NCBI GenBank assembly: GCA_944739405.2
Contig: OX123187.2
Location: 45,798,394 to 45,862,393, forward strand
DNA length: 64,000 bases
From: Euclidia mi
Lineage: Eukaryota; Arthropoda; Insecta; Lepidoptera; Erebidae
Direction of reading: 5' to 3'
Shown: piece after piece, positions 10,601 through 25,600 of the stretch
Numbering within the stretch: the stretch's first letter is position 1
How the letters are laid out: each line of letters opens with the position of its first letter
Notes under the pieces: generated by a model
Seen by the model: the letters and a program-made list of their open reading frames with translations, nothing else
Databases searched by the model: none
What the model was told of the DNA's origin: nothing
Program-made: the position numbers and the translations under genes

Positions 10601-13600
10601 AAAGTCCCGTCGAAATCGGTCCAGCCGTTCCAGAGATTAGCGAGAACAAACAGACAGACTGAGAGACAGACAAATTGTAAAAAATGACATTTTGGTATAT
10701 GTACCGTGTATACATACATATGAATTTAGTAAAAAGCGGTTATTTGAATATTACAAACAGACACTAAAATTTTATTTATGTGTATAGAAAATCTCATCTT
10801 CCTGCGCGCACTAAAGTCAACGTCGAGCCATACAAATGTGGTCAACCTGCATCGTATAAATGTATTTATAATCAGAAATTACTATAAATGTGCAAATTCG
10901 TGTTGCAATAACAAGTTTACAGAATCCAATCAGTACCTGCAATTCCGTTTCATTTAAAAAGCAAATAGTACACCAGGATTACCGTTTGTAATCGGGACTT
11001 CTGTATGTTAATCTGTATAGGAGACGAGAAACCACTTTACAAATTAGTTTTAGAATACATAACTAGGAGAAACACGATATACTGATTTTTAATCTCCATA
11101 GCCAACTAGTTCCATATAAAGGCTTATCATGAACAAGGGATTACAGATATACCTATAATTTGCTGCATTTAAGTAGATATTGACATTATGTTGAAGTCAT
11201 TTGCACCAGAAATGCTATTTCAAATGCTACATAATAGGTGAAGATATTTAAAATATGATATTATATCGGGCTAAATTACTGCACAGTTTTACCAAAATCT
11301 GTTCTGTAGTTTTTATGTTATGAAACTTAGGAGGTAGGTAGTCAGAAAAATCCATAGCGCTATGCATCCACAGACCTATGCTCTCAAACATTGACGTTTA
11401 TTCTGTATCAAAGACAACTATGCTCTCAAACATTTACGTTTTTTCTGTATTAAACTCAACAGACAAGCATAACTTTGATTAACACATACCTACCTAGGCT
11501 ATTTTTGTTGCGATAACAGCGGGGTCCAGTTTATAATATCGACAGTCACTACATCGATGGTCGCTGTATCGAAAACGTTCCATCGACGGGCTAATGTATC
11601 GACAGTACCCCAAATGGATGGTAGGTACGCTACATCGACAGTACCCCAAATCGTTGGTACGCTTCGTCGTTAGTAGTTAGTATATATTTATATCTTTTTT
11701 TCTAAATATCCGCTTTAAAATATGAAGATTTTCAAAAAAGATTTTCTAAAAATCTAGAGATGCTAGCTTAATGGGGATACGAAATATTTCTTTTTATTGA
11801 ATATATCTATTAGCTTCTTTAATAAAAAGACGGTGTCCGAAAAATGGTCTTCATAAAACACTGTGCAGCGGGCTAAGCCGCGGGCAAAGTCGAGTCATAT
11901 CTAGTAGTTAGCAGTGTAAAATTTAAATCTTTTTCTAAATATTCAAACAAATTTGAAAGATTTTATCGCGGATAATAAAAATAAAAATTTGTCATCCTGT
12001 CTATTAAATGTGTTACTTTAAACAATCTACCAGTCGTAGTTATTTGTGAGAATTAATTGAATTTCTCAAAATGATGTTGCTAGGACACTTTACATGTTTA
12101 AAATTAACGTAAATGGAAAGATTAAAGTAAAATATGACACATTTTAGATGACAACTACAAGATTAGTGACGTTGTCTACGCAATAAATTAGCTAGTTTAT
12201 TCTTATTTTATTTATTTGGCAACACTTGTCAACTAAGTGGTGACTAAAGGGTCACGGGTTCAAATGCCATGTCGTGATTAGTGGACACCATAAAAACGAA
12301 TAACTAAAAATATAAAGGTAGCATAGATACCTGTTTATAAATAATAGATATAAATGTCTCTTAGGTATCGTGGAATTTCTCAACACCGATGTCATCTGGT
12401 GACGTGACCAGAAAGCTTCACCACCTTGGTTGGCATTGCTGATTCTTTGTCCAAAGACCGACCAGACTTCTGGTAATGTGAGATGGCTTAGGCGTTTGAC
12501 AATATCTTGGCTTAAAAACAAGTGATCAAGTTCATGTGCCCAACTCGTTACCTCTCAAAACGTTACGCTACGGGCGCTACAGCTTATGCTGTTGCTGTTA
12601 CGCATCATGTCGATGCTATGAAGTTAGTACGATTTGACCTCCGCGACCTTTCTAGAGACAGACCAGACTACCGCGCTACTGACGGTTCAAAACCGCATGT
12701 TTTACGCAAATACATGACTCAAACACCTCTACACATTCCAGACTAAACACACAATTTAAAGAATCAAATTCAAGCGCTAATCTTAATGATATGCATCAGA
12801 TAAATTCTGCAGTATTAGAGATTGTGTTATTATATATTAAAGGTTCATTTTGGACATTTTTAATTCGCGTTTGTCGGCTTGCCTTGGGACAGGTTCCCGC
12901 GATACGGCCGACCACATACGTCGATAGCGGAATATTAAACCTCGCCAGGGTTACCATATCAAATTAAAAAAACCGGCAAAGTGCGTGTCGGGCCACGCGC
13001 AATGTAGGGTTCCGTAGTTGCCCATAATGGCCATTATTGATAATAACTTCTGTTTCACATGGGACTAAAAACGGGCGTCTTTAAGATTAAGCCAGCGCCT
13101 TGTAAACTCACAGAAATAGGTATTTATAAGTTAACCGACGATTACTCGTAAACTAGTGATGTCTACTTAGCCGTGATAGTTTTCCTTTTAAATTCGTTAT
13201 ATGTACTACATTTGTGATTTTTTTCACCTCTTCCAAATTAATAGTTTAGCCGGCAGAGGGGGGGGACACTTGAGACTAACAATTTTTTTCACTTCAAAGC
13301 TTGATATTTGACAAACCAATCACTTGATCGAAAAATGATTTGAGCAAACTAATAATATTTTTTTAAAACCTATCAAATGATATCCCACACAATGGGGTAC
13401 TCAACCAAAAAAAAATTCAACCTCTCTGTATATGTAGGGGAGATACCCTTAAAAAAAATATATTCCAAAATTTTATTCTACAGTTTTGTTGCAATATTGT
13501 ATGTCTATATTCATGTCAAATATCAGCTTTCTAGCACCAGGCGTCTTTGAGCTAGGCTGCGGACGGACAGACGGACGGACATGACGAAACTATAAGGGTT

Positions 13601-16600
13601 CCTTGTGGACTACGGAACCCTAAAAAGAAAAAGGAACTACGCATCTGTATTAATATGTCATCGGTTTCGATTAAAAATATAACTCTTGTATTTAAGTAGG
13701 TACTCTGTTCTTGTATTCGATATTTTGTATTGCTGTTGGATTATCATTTTAAAATATTTTGTTTACCTCTGGTTGTTTTGATGAGAAGAGTTCTACTTAG
13801 GTACATACCTATGACCTTGCCCATAATTAGTTTACTGAAATGTTTTATTTCATTATTTGACACAGTTACAAATAACAAAGTTCTATGTCTAATGTTAGCA
13901 ATTGTTTTAATAGATCTGCAATGTATACATAAAAAAAAATAGGCAGTAAGAGACTTTTTCATTTAATAAATGGAAAATAAAGCACAATATCATTTTCTAG
14001 AACCTACGTTTTATCTATATATATTTTTCTAGTAAATAAATACAATCATGTTCTACAGAATAAATTCACTTAAACACAGTTAATGATTAAAGTAAACCAG
14101 CTTGTGGTAGGCGGTGTATCTAAAGTTGTCTGTAGACATCATTTAAAAGATTTTGTAGTCCACTTCATAAGAATTAATACCTACGAATGAAAATTAAGTC
14201 GTGCTTCTTATTGCCTTAATAATACCATTTTAATAATACCATTTCGTTATCTGATTCCATTTCAAACATCAATAAATTACAAGGCATTGTGTCTTACACA
14301 CGTCAGCCTTAATAGTTTTATTTTAAGCCTTTACCTACACTAGTAGCAGTTATAATATAAATCATCCTTCATTTTGCTAAAGATACGTATATATAATGGC
14401 ATAATAATGTGTTTTAAAAAAAGGTTAGCCTACCTGGGAACAGGACGGTTATAGGTTCTATACACATAAGAAGATTATTTAGTAGAATCTTAATTTTTTT
14501 GATATAAGTACTTAATGAGACTCATACTAAATCAATTAAGTGCATAGGTAATTATTTTGGTAATCAAAATAATTTTGGTACTTAATTATATATTATGATG
14601 TCTTTATATACCTGCTATGTCTCTTATTCATTATTATTAAATGAATATCTTATTAAGCATACATTGTAAGACAAAAGCCTTAAAAGCTCACAGAACCGAA
14701 TGATCGAAAATCTAAGCTCATTTATAAAACACCTGTAAGCACATTAAGCCGATGTTAACCCTGAACTCCGCGTAGGGTCCCGTGTTCGACTCCGGTTACC
14801 GCCCGGCGCCGCGCGCCGGGGCGGCGACTTGCAATCGATTCACCGACATGTATTCAACCTGCGCTAATCAACTTGTGCAAAATCTATCTCAGTCTCACCC
14901 AATAATAATAAAACGCTAAATAATTAAAAAAGAGAATTTAAAATAGAGGCATAAGTAATGTTTTACATTTTTTATTGTTTGTGGTCGCAGATAACCTGTG
15001 GGCTGGCTGCTAACTAGTAAACGTATTAACAGAAGCGATGCCTAGAAAATGCAATAAATAAGCAGGACTAAATAAACAATATTTTTACAAATTTAACTAA
15101 TTTGTAGGTAAATAGGCAATCTGAGTAATGTTTGATCTTCCTAACTTTAATAAATTATTACAAGCAGGTGCTAATACTTGTCTTGAGAGTAGCGGCTATG
15201 CATATTATGCTACAATTTTATGGTTAAAATAAGACAAAAGTTAAAAGTATAGAAAATATGACGAAATTTAGCAATATGCTCTTACTCCCTTTAGAGCCAT
15301 TCAGGAAAACAAACCGTGAATCAAGCATTGAACGAGTTATTGCCGGAAACAATTTGAATCTATGAGTACGTACTTAGTATAAGCAGTAAAGTTGTACGAT
15401 AAGGGGCTAAGGCCATTTACTGAACGGCAGTATAAAATGTTGAGTAGCCACTTGGAACAATGGGTTGTAGTGAAATTTCCTTCAACATCATAATGTTTAC
15501 AAGAGCTAAGTTATGGAGGAAACGTGTAAGCGCGGCTTGGCACGCGTGGCGCTTTCCTATCATGATTTTCCCATACTGATAACGTACCTTGTTGGTATAA
15601 ACTGTTCCCTGTTACCGATCGTTAAGGCTCAGGTGTGATTCCCGATTATGTATCAAGAGTAAAATATAATAGGATTTGCCGGGAATTTTGCTGTAAGTAG
15701 TAATTTGATTGTTCATTCAAAGTTGCACTGAGGTTATCTTCTGTTGTCCGAGACTTTAATATCCGCAACGAAATAATGCTTATGTGTGAACCCCTGTTTA
15801 CTATGGTCATCTAAGAAGTTTACGTACTGATTTACAATATAAGGATACCCATTAAGAATCCACCGATCATTTAGCTTTTGTCGCTTAAAATTGACTTCAC
15901 ATCGCCAGATGAAAGGTATCCAGAAAACACATAAACTTACGCAATTTAATGATCCAACTTTCAATGCACATATGTTATTATCAAATTAATCGTCTTGTTT
16001 ACATTTGTTTATTATTAAACGTATAGTCCAGTCCCCTGAACTGCAAATACCTAAGTGGAACGCATCCCGGGATGTTGCTAGCATCAGGCTAGCAACATAC
16101 CGGGGTGCATTCCACTTACTAGAAAAACAAAATCATCTACCACTGCCTTTATCAACCACAGATTACAAGAAAACATCTCATAAAAATAGTATACCAGCCC
16201 TACCGTAAGTGTAGCTTAACGAAGGCTTCATCAGGGCGTCTTAGCACGATTACAAATAAACAGTTTAACATTTATATGTTAAGTAATGATTGGGATAAAG
16301 ATTTGGTCGTTTTATTTGCATCGGCTTTTAACCGACGCGCGACGGAGCCGCTCAGACCGACCGGTATAATTTATGCGACGATCGGCACAGCGAAAGACAT
16401 GCACGTTGAATGTTTTAGGGATAGAGCACTCGAGCCACTTTTAGCATCGGCGGTTATAGGCGACTGTATTGAGTCTGTACAATGATTATGCGTTTAATAG
16501 TGTAGGAAAGTTTTGACTTCACGTTTGGTGGCATATTTTTTTATTTAATATGCCAGGAAATCTCACACTTGGTAATTTGATCCTTAATTAGGCGGAGCCG

Positions 16601-19600
16601 TAACCAGATACCTTTTTTGAATACAGACCTACAGATAAGGTAAGCCCAGACGAGGAGCAAATCTTCGTGCTCGTCACACAGAATTTTGCTCTGGGAATCG
16701 AACCTATTTGGCGAAAATAGTTTTTGGAAAATATATCCTCAACTCCAAACTCTTTATTGATTGTAATATCTGGCGTATATTGTGTACGAAATAATGTATT
16801 TGGACGACTGAATTGTTCGAATTTATCGAGATATGCCTACTGGCTCTCTTACGAGTTATTTTATAGAATCAGGTTATACCCAAACTTTTCTGCAAACAAT
16901 TTAGTGTAGATCACCCAAAACAGCAAGTAGGTATAAGCAAGTGCTCGCTGGCCGAGTATCGGGTGTGCTTTAGACCTTTAATCGTTCGATAAATAAACTC
17001 ATGCAAGGAAGTCGACCGTATAAAAAATAGCATAAAATATGCACATACATACATTTTTGATGTATTTATGTAGGTACACTCGCGGGTATACTTTTATGTT
17101 TTGTCCGAAAATAATTATGGCTACATCAATTGCGTATGAAAATATTCCGGGTTCGTTATATAGGATGATTTTGAAGCGAATTAATTCCTTTAATCATACA
17201 ACTACATAGTAACACCAAATATTTTTTTCTATTCTCTGTTTTGGTTCCTTCATTACATGTTCTTTTATATAAATCTTAACTAGTGCTCGTTTTGTACATT
17301 GTACTTCTATCCACCTATTTGATGATAGTCATCATCATCCTCCTAGCGTTATCCCAGTTTTAACCTGGGGTCCGCTTACTAGTCTAACCGGAGTTGACTG
17401 AATATTAGCTTTTCCACAGAGCGACTGTCTGTCTGACCTCCGCAACCCGAAGGGATAGCGATATTCCATGGTTTAGGTGTCAGTTATTTAGAAGGGACTG
17501 ACGCCCTATAACGACTGTCAAAGATCTTCATGACATCGGGACCGACGCGACGGCTTAACGTGCTCTCCGAGGCACGGGACAAGTGATAATTGACTACACC
17601 TATTTGATGATATTGTTTGTGTAATTATATTCTTATGATAGGAATAGACATCAAATAATCTATCAAAAGCGATGTTGGCAGTTCCAATCACGTTATTTTC
17701 AACTACAACTGCAGCTTCCAGTTTTGTATCTAATCTAACTAGAGATACACTCAAATATTAATCAAACTTACACTAAATTTTTATCAAAATTTGTCTAATC
17801 TTTTTGGAGACGTGTATATTTTAAAGTGCTATACTTATGAATTCCACCTCAAAGTAAAATCCGAATAATTTCACAGCCACAAACCGAATCATATAATTTG
17901 GGCATTTTATATCAACATAAGATTACACAGTTTTAAGAAATGGATGATTCAAAATCAGCCTGTATGGGCGCTTATCTGTTTATGGAATGTTAAAAACTCG
18001 TTAAAAGGCGGCTCCTTATCAAGTGTATGATAATTTGCTGGTTTTAAAACGCAATCACACAGATGTGGCGTTCGTAACATGCATGCTAAAGATTCTCAAA
18101 AGTAGCTATAGATAAAAAAAAATATATATTACATGTATAAATACCTACACCGTGTATTTTAAGTAAGTGTTTTTTAGTATATTTAGTAAAATAAATATTA
18201 TACGTAGCTTCTGGGTCTCAGAACATACTTTTCGGGAAAACACTGACTGAAAACACGGTGTACCTACCTATAGATAAGAGTATTATTTTCTATCTAACGC
18301 AACTTGAAAATCCATGTGGTACCTACGAATTTTTAACGCGTCTCAGTTGCTGATCTGGTTATTTGAATACATAAAATGCAAAATATCTTATAGGTATTTG
18401 CCCCAAAGTTTCAGCATTTGTGAGAACTAGACTTCGCTTATAAGGTAAAGGCTCCTAATACCGAGGTAGTCAAAATCGGCTCCTAATTCCGAGGTATTTT
18501 TGTTTTCGTTCTTATCTTTTGAATATTATTATGTAACTACATAAAAACATGATTCACGCATTCCATGTTTCAAACTTGCTCAAATACGTGAAGTTCGTAA
18601 GTGTAACCCCGGAGCAACTAGCTAAAATCAATAAGTCTCTGCCACGGCGTCGACGCGAGTGGTTATTTCATATAAACACGGATCCTGTTAGGTAAGAGAG
18701 CTCATTTTTTTAACGTAAGTTTTTGTTGTGATTTTAACAAAAGGTGTTGAAGGTAAGCAATTTGTCAGAATTTTGTGTTATTTTACTTGCCATAATTATC
18801 AAGATAATTTATGTTTTAAATTGATTTAGTATCTAAAAATATAAAACAAAATACCACGGAGTAAGAGTACGTTTTTTAATCGTAGCTCCTAATTCGGAGG
18901 TACCATCGGTAATAGGAGAAACACAACATCGTATTCACTTGCTTATTACTTTTAATACATTTTTTTTAATGAGGCTTTTGTTCATTTAAAGTTATTAATA
19001 TTCTTTGGAAGTAATAACCTAATTCCGTGGTATGTTTTATTGGATAGAAATCTTATTAAATGTTGTCAAACATGATCCAGAAAACAACATTTTCTTTGAA
19101 AGGCCTAAATAAGAAGTAGCTCTTTAGTCTAGTGAAATGTAATTATTTTGTACAGATTTTGACTGATATTAACATTTTTCAATCACAGATATGTTGGTAC
19201 CAGTAAGAATTGAATAAGTTATTTAATCGGCCGAATTTTTATGGGTCGGAATTAGGATTACAAATTACAGGAATTCCTCCTAATTCCGAGGTAGGATTTT
19301 TTTATACCTCGGTGCTAGGCTCTATGAGCTCCTAATACCGAGGGTATGCCTCCGTATAAGGATCTTCATGGAGCCTTATACCGAGGTATATGGCAACCGC
19401 AAATAGTATTTGGGTTCCTTAAACCCAAACTTTCGCGCCATATCGGAACCCTTTATACACGCGCCGGCCGTCCCGCTACAATTTAGCGTTTGCGCTTAGC
19501 CGAATTTTGGATTATCTTGATACCTACCTACTAAGATATATTCAAATTTTATATGAATGAATATGTGTGTTATTAATAATTAAGAATAACTAAACTATCA

Positions 19601-22600
19601 ACTTGAAATTTAATAAAACTTTTTAAAACATTTATTATTTTATTTATAAACTCTTTTGTGACTAGAGTAGGAGCATATTTTATATTTTAGAAGAAATAGC
19701 ACTACTATTTTACTATTATTATTTAACTTATAAAATGTACGGAACCAATTAAAACCTTTTTATTCTACCTCGGAATTAGGAACCGACTACCGCGGTATTA
19801 GGTTTCAAGCCTGAAAATACCTCGGAATTAGGGAAAATCGACTTTGCTGTAATAATATTTTTTTTCATGAATACATCTTTTGAAAAGATACATAATAATA
19901 GAAATTATATAAAATTTTATGTCCATTTTAGCTGAAATAATATTTTTACATAGGCTAAAATATTTACAAATGCTTATTTTTCCTGCTTGCTTCCAAATGT
20001 CACGAAATACCTCGGTATTAGGAGCCTTTACCTTAGCTTCCTTGGGGGAGGATCCTTCCTTTTGGAATCACTAAAACACGATAGTATTATTTCAACTTCT
20101 TGTGCCCAGTAGTTTCGGCTGCACGTTGTCTGTCAGTCAGTCAGTAACGTAAGTTTTACATGTTTTGGTAATTTTGCTGCACAAATTAAATAGAAGAGTA
20201 TTGTGTAGTTTTTTTGATGCGATGTGTAAAGGTCAATACTGGGCAAAAATATTGTAGAATACCAAACAACGTAAAAAAATTGCTAAATTCTAAGTGTTAA
20301 AAAGCATATTTTGGATTGATTCTCATCATCAGCCTACTGCACCACAGCTGGGTGCGGGCCTCTTCTAACAAGAGAAGGGTAAGGCCAAAGTCTACCACGC
20401 GGCCAAGTGGTGGGGTGGCAGACTTCACATGTCTCTCGAGAACGTTATGGCGAAATCTCAGCCATGCAGGTTTCCTCACGATGTTTTCCTTCACCGATAA
20501 GCAAGCGATAATTAACAATTTAATACGCACTTAACTGCGAAAAGTCATTGGTGCGTGCTGTGGATTCGAACCTGAGACCCTCTGCGTAGCAGTCTGTCGG
20601 TCTCTCCACTAGGCTATCGCTGCCTGGTTAGACTATAAAGTGAACCCCAGTTACCAAGGTGAGTCTCCAGTCGGAACCGCGACGATGCAACGATGATAAA
20701 TAATAATTTTACGCCCATAATATCATGTTGACCTTTTCGAACAGAATTTTAAGTACGTGTATACTTCGTAAGCAACAGACATTTTCTTTGTAGCGTCGTA
20801 ACTGGTTCAACAAAGTGAAAAATGTTGCGCCGCGTCTGTTCCTGAAGGATCGCCCACACAGAAACTTGATAGACATTTTAATAACAATTTTAATGCTCCG
20901 ACTACCGAACATTTTGTGTTTACTTTTTAGGGTTCCGTACCTAAAAGGTAAAAAACGGAACCCTATTACTAAGCCTCCGCTGTCTGTCCGTCTGTCTGTC
21001 ACCAGGCTGTATCTTATAAACCGTGATAGCTAGAAAGCTGAAATTTGCTCAAGTTATGTATTTCGGTTGCCGCTATAACAACAAATAGGTACTAAAAATA
21101 AAAAAATGAAAACAGGTAGACGCTTTGAATTTTCACAGAATATGTAGTTGTAGGTATATTAGGTACCTTTCAAAATAAATAATTAAATTAAAAAAAAGTA
21201 AATAATAAAAGGGGGCTCCCATACAACAAACGTAATTTTTAAGAAATTTGTTACTCGATCTTAATAAACAGGTAGAAACTTAAAAAGTATTTAAGTATGA
21301 CCACAGAATAATTAATAGTACTAACGTACAGAAGCTTCACTTTTCAAACCAATTTATTGAAATTACGACTCTTGGTACTAAGCAATAAAGTTCAATTCAG
21401 CTCGCATAAGCACTCAGTGCCTAATGCGATACTAACCTAACAGTTTCCGTTCTTTTCTAACACATAACGCTGTCGCTGTCTGGCGCGGAGTGGCGCGCTA
21501 GGGTTGTCGACATGGCGCTGCTACTATATTTATTCATCGTCTATCTACCTACTTGACCACGTACCTAATAATAAATAATTATCCTATAAGTATCCTATCC
21601 CACTATTGGAGCTAGTAGAACAAAAGCACAAAAATTCTGGTCGTTTACATTTTTACTATACGAATTCTTAGTTATTTCCTAAACGCGTGGACCGATTTAC
21701 ATGATTCAAACAGATAAAATGATTTTTGAACTAAATCTTTAATTTGACACCATAATCGTTGAGATATCTCAACAAACAAAAATCAATTTTTTAAGTTGCT
21801 CTCGTAATATAAATAAAATCAAATTTTCAAGTCGCTTTCGACACACAGTTAATTAAGCAATACTTTGCATTAGACTTGTGATGATACATTTTTGTTGTTA
21901 AAGGCGTTTAAGTTTATAATTTGAACAGTGTATGAACACGGCGCGTGAGAATACGGAGTAGGCATGTCGATCTTTAATCGATTAATCGAAGAATCGATTA
22001 TTTTGAGTAAAATAATCGATTTTTTAGATCGATTTGGAACCCTGCATCGATTCGATGAATCGATTCCTAAACCTCTCGAATCGACCCGATTCAAGAACAA
22101 GCACTATAGTTCATAAATTAGCTACGAAGTTCATAAAATGTGCAACATAAACTCACAACTTATTTTATTTTTGATTTTTCACATACATAACTTCATGTCT
22201 TTATCCCTTAAGGGGTAGGCAGAGGTGTACTACACTCCCAACCTTCCCCAGTTATATTTCGGTCCCAATGTAATAGGGGGGGAGTCTATTGCAATCTTTT
22301 ATTTTTTCAGTATTGAAAATACACAAATCTCGCATTAGGACTAAATCCTGTGTCACTTATGAGCTTATGACTGACTTACTGGTGTTAGGCTAGAGACTTA
22401 CGCACAATTGCACAAACGTCCATTAGAATCAGCATTAGTTAAATTGACATTACCATTACAAATTTTAAAACATTTATTACCTATAGCTTAAAGTCGACAT
22501 TAAAGCTTAAAGATCTCTTGTGCGACTCAGCGTTCTGAGCAAGAAGTTCTGGGTTCGATGCGATCCCCGAATCGGGCAAAGTAGTAGCACGGTGTCTGGA

Positions 22601-25600
22601 TTCATGCCCGGTGCATGGCAATTGACTCGCTCTCTATTAAAATTGAACTTCATTAATTCATGTTTGGAATCGATTCAGCGAAAATCGATCTTCTAATGCT
22701 TGATTTAATTGAGAATCGATTCTAGTATGTTCGATTCGAATCAAATCGGAGATCGATTTTTTTTCAAGTGAATCGACATGCCTAATACGGAGCGGTCGCA
22801 CTCGTTGCGTGACGTCTAATGTGAGCGGCGCGCGGCAACCTACTAAATCCAACCACGTCGACGTGGTCGGCCGAGGTACTTGTAAGTCTGTACCTAAAAT
22901 GCGAAGTGCGCCCGGCCTGGTATGACATACAAATAAACTTGCGTGCAAAAAAATCGACCCACCCCGTACGCTTTCGTCCAGAACACGATAAATAAAAATC
23001 TAAAATTAATAAATGAATACTTTTCACACTGTCTGTTAATTACCAATCTAAGATTACAATAGACCAGTTTTTAGTGTAACAGATTTTGGTTTATTGATTT
23101 TACAGACTGAAAAAAACAAAAACGGTTAGAATAGCTCAATTTTTAATTAATAATTTTGTCGGTAAAAAATCAATGAAGAATAAAATTTCTAAAAAAAACT
23201 GTGTTTAGTAGTTTGTATTCCCCCCACGTGCTCTCATGGCAGCTTCCATCCTGTTTTTCATTGACCTTATTAATGTTTTTATGAATTCTTAGGGTATACC
23301 TTCCCACTCCTCTTGAATAGCCAGTTTTAGTTCCTGGAGGGTTTCTGCAGGCTGATTTCTGGGCCTGACCCTTCTCTTCAGCTCATCCCATAGATGTTCA
23401 ATGGGATTGAGGTCAGGGCTGCTAGCTGGCCATTCCATAACAGGAATTTCCACCTCACGTAGGTACTGGAATACTACCGCGGCTGTATGTGGTCGAGCGT
23501 TGTCCTGGATTAGCGTGAAACCCTCGCCTACAAAACCAGCGTATGGCACGACATGTTGTTCTAGTACCTCCTGAATGTATCGCTGTGCAGTCAGATTGCC
23601 TATACGAGGTCCGGATACGAACTGAAGATCCGTTTTTCCTTCCAAAGAAATTCCGCCCAAAACAGTCCACGAACCTCCTCCAAAAGCTACTCGTTCTTCA
23701 ATACAGGCCTGTGCAAATCGTTCTCCCTCTCTTCGGTAAACTTTTCTGCGCCCATCATTTCCATGAAGACTAATTTTACACCCGTTCGAGAAGAGTACGA
23801 CCTTCCATTGTTCGAGTGTCCAATCAACGTGAGCACGAGCAAATCGAAGCCGCGCTTGGCGATGCGCGGGGGTTAATTTTGGAACATTAGCGGGTTTGTG
23901 AGGATGCAATCCACTTTCTGCAAGTCTCCGTCGTATAGTCCATTCACTTACAGCTACACCGCGAACATTTCGAAGTTGCTGTTGCACCTGAACACCAGTT
24001 AAATGACGATTTCTTAAACTTGTGGACACCATAAATCGATCATCTCGTTCTGAAGTAGCCCGATTTCTTCCCGAACCTGATCGTCTATTAAAGCTCTCAG
24101 TCTCTAAGAACCTTTGGTTCACTGCTGGTTGACTTAGGTGAAGACGTCTGGCCACGGCGCGCTGACTCAATCCAGCCTGGATCAGTGCTACAACTTGAGA
24201 GCACTCAGACGGAGTAGTCTCCATTTTCACAAAGGTTAAAAACAAATAAACTCAAGGTAAATGGTCAATAAATCAGTAAAAATAACCAATTATTGAATAA
24301 ACCCTAAATTGATTAACTTTAGGCACAATGCAATGTCACTGAGATTGGGTTATTAAAAATGAAAAATGAGGGTGTCCGGGTAAACCAGTCAATATCATTA
24401 ACAAAATCCCGTTTATTAAAGTGTAGTGTACGTAAAAATAAAGTTTATGAAACATACCTTCATGTTAAATTATTAGTTTTTGTTTGTCTGATTTTAATTT
24501 TTATATATTGTGTGCCGTATCCAAACTTACAGGGTGGGTCGATTTTTTTGCACGTAAGTGTTGATGATGGTACGGAACCCTTCGTGCTCGAGCCCGACTC
24601 GCACTTGCCCAATTTTTGTATAATAATGTAGTAGGTAGATCGGAAATTGAATTGCGTGACCTAGTTAGATCTTTTGGCGTTTGCGCTTATGTTGGTGAAG
24701 GATAGTTGGAGAGAACTTGATTTGATTAAGAGGGCGGTTGTTGCGATTTTCTGTTCCAATATTCTTAGAAAGTCTAATCCTGTCGACTGAGCTTCCATTA
24801 CCGCATGGGCATGCGCAGGTATTGTTATTACTTGATATTATGTGCCTGAGTCCAAATCTGCGGAAATATGCAAGTCCCACCAAAAGTCTTAACGCTAACC
24901 TAAATCGCTTTGCCTAGACGTAGATTGAAGAATCAGTAATAGGTTTATAGGTATATAAACCTAGGTCGGGTACCTACATTTACTTATTTTATTAAGTACT
25001 AGACTTTCTCCGTGGGTCCTCCCGCGTGAATTACACACCTACACCTTCCTCAGGAATCACCCGATTTATTGGAGAAATCGCTACAAAAATCCGTTTGGTA
25101 CTTTTGAGTAAGTATATCGCGTTCTTATAGACAGGATTGAATGGGAACTATCAACGAGATCCATCATCTTAGTATATTGTATTTCATAATACGTTAACAA
25201 TTATGTAGGTAACATAATTGTTAACCGAGACGAGACTCACTAGTTCCTACGACCACACACAAATTTGAATAATTCAACACATTATTATAATTAGCTTACA
25301 TCATTAAGATACGGGGCGAGCTAATGAAAGCGCTAAGATTGATGAGTCCCCGGCGTTTAAACTTTGTGTTTGAAACAAAATTACTGCAGTCAGCGAATTA
25401 TTTTCTGCTGTAGTGAGGACTCTATAAATATTGAAATAAAAGCAACCACACCACGATGCGTTCGAAAGAAGCTTAAAGTTTAAATGTAATGTACATAGAT
25501 AGTCATGTACCACAAGCACGTGGCGCTTGGATAGGAGGTGCCTCAGTTCTAGTTCTATGGAAGGATTGTATAAAAGAGGAAACCCGCTTAACTGAGAGTT

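Noticed and set aside
23455..23773. other frames over the Tc1 transposase
   Set aside because: Shadows of the DD34E frame on the minus strand.
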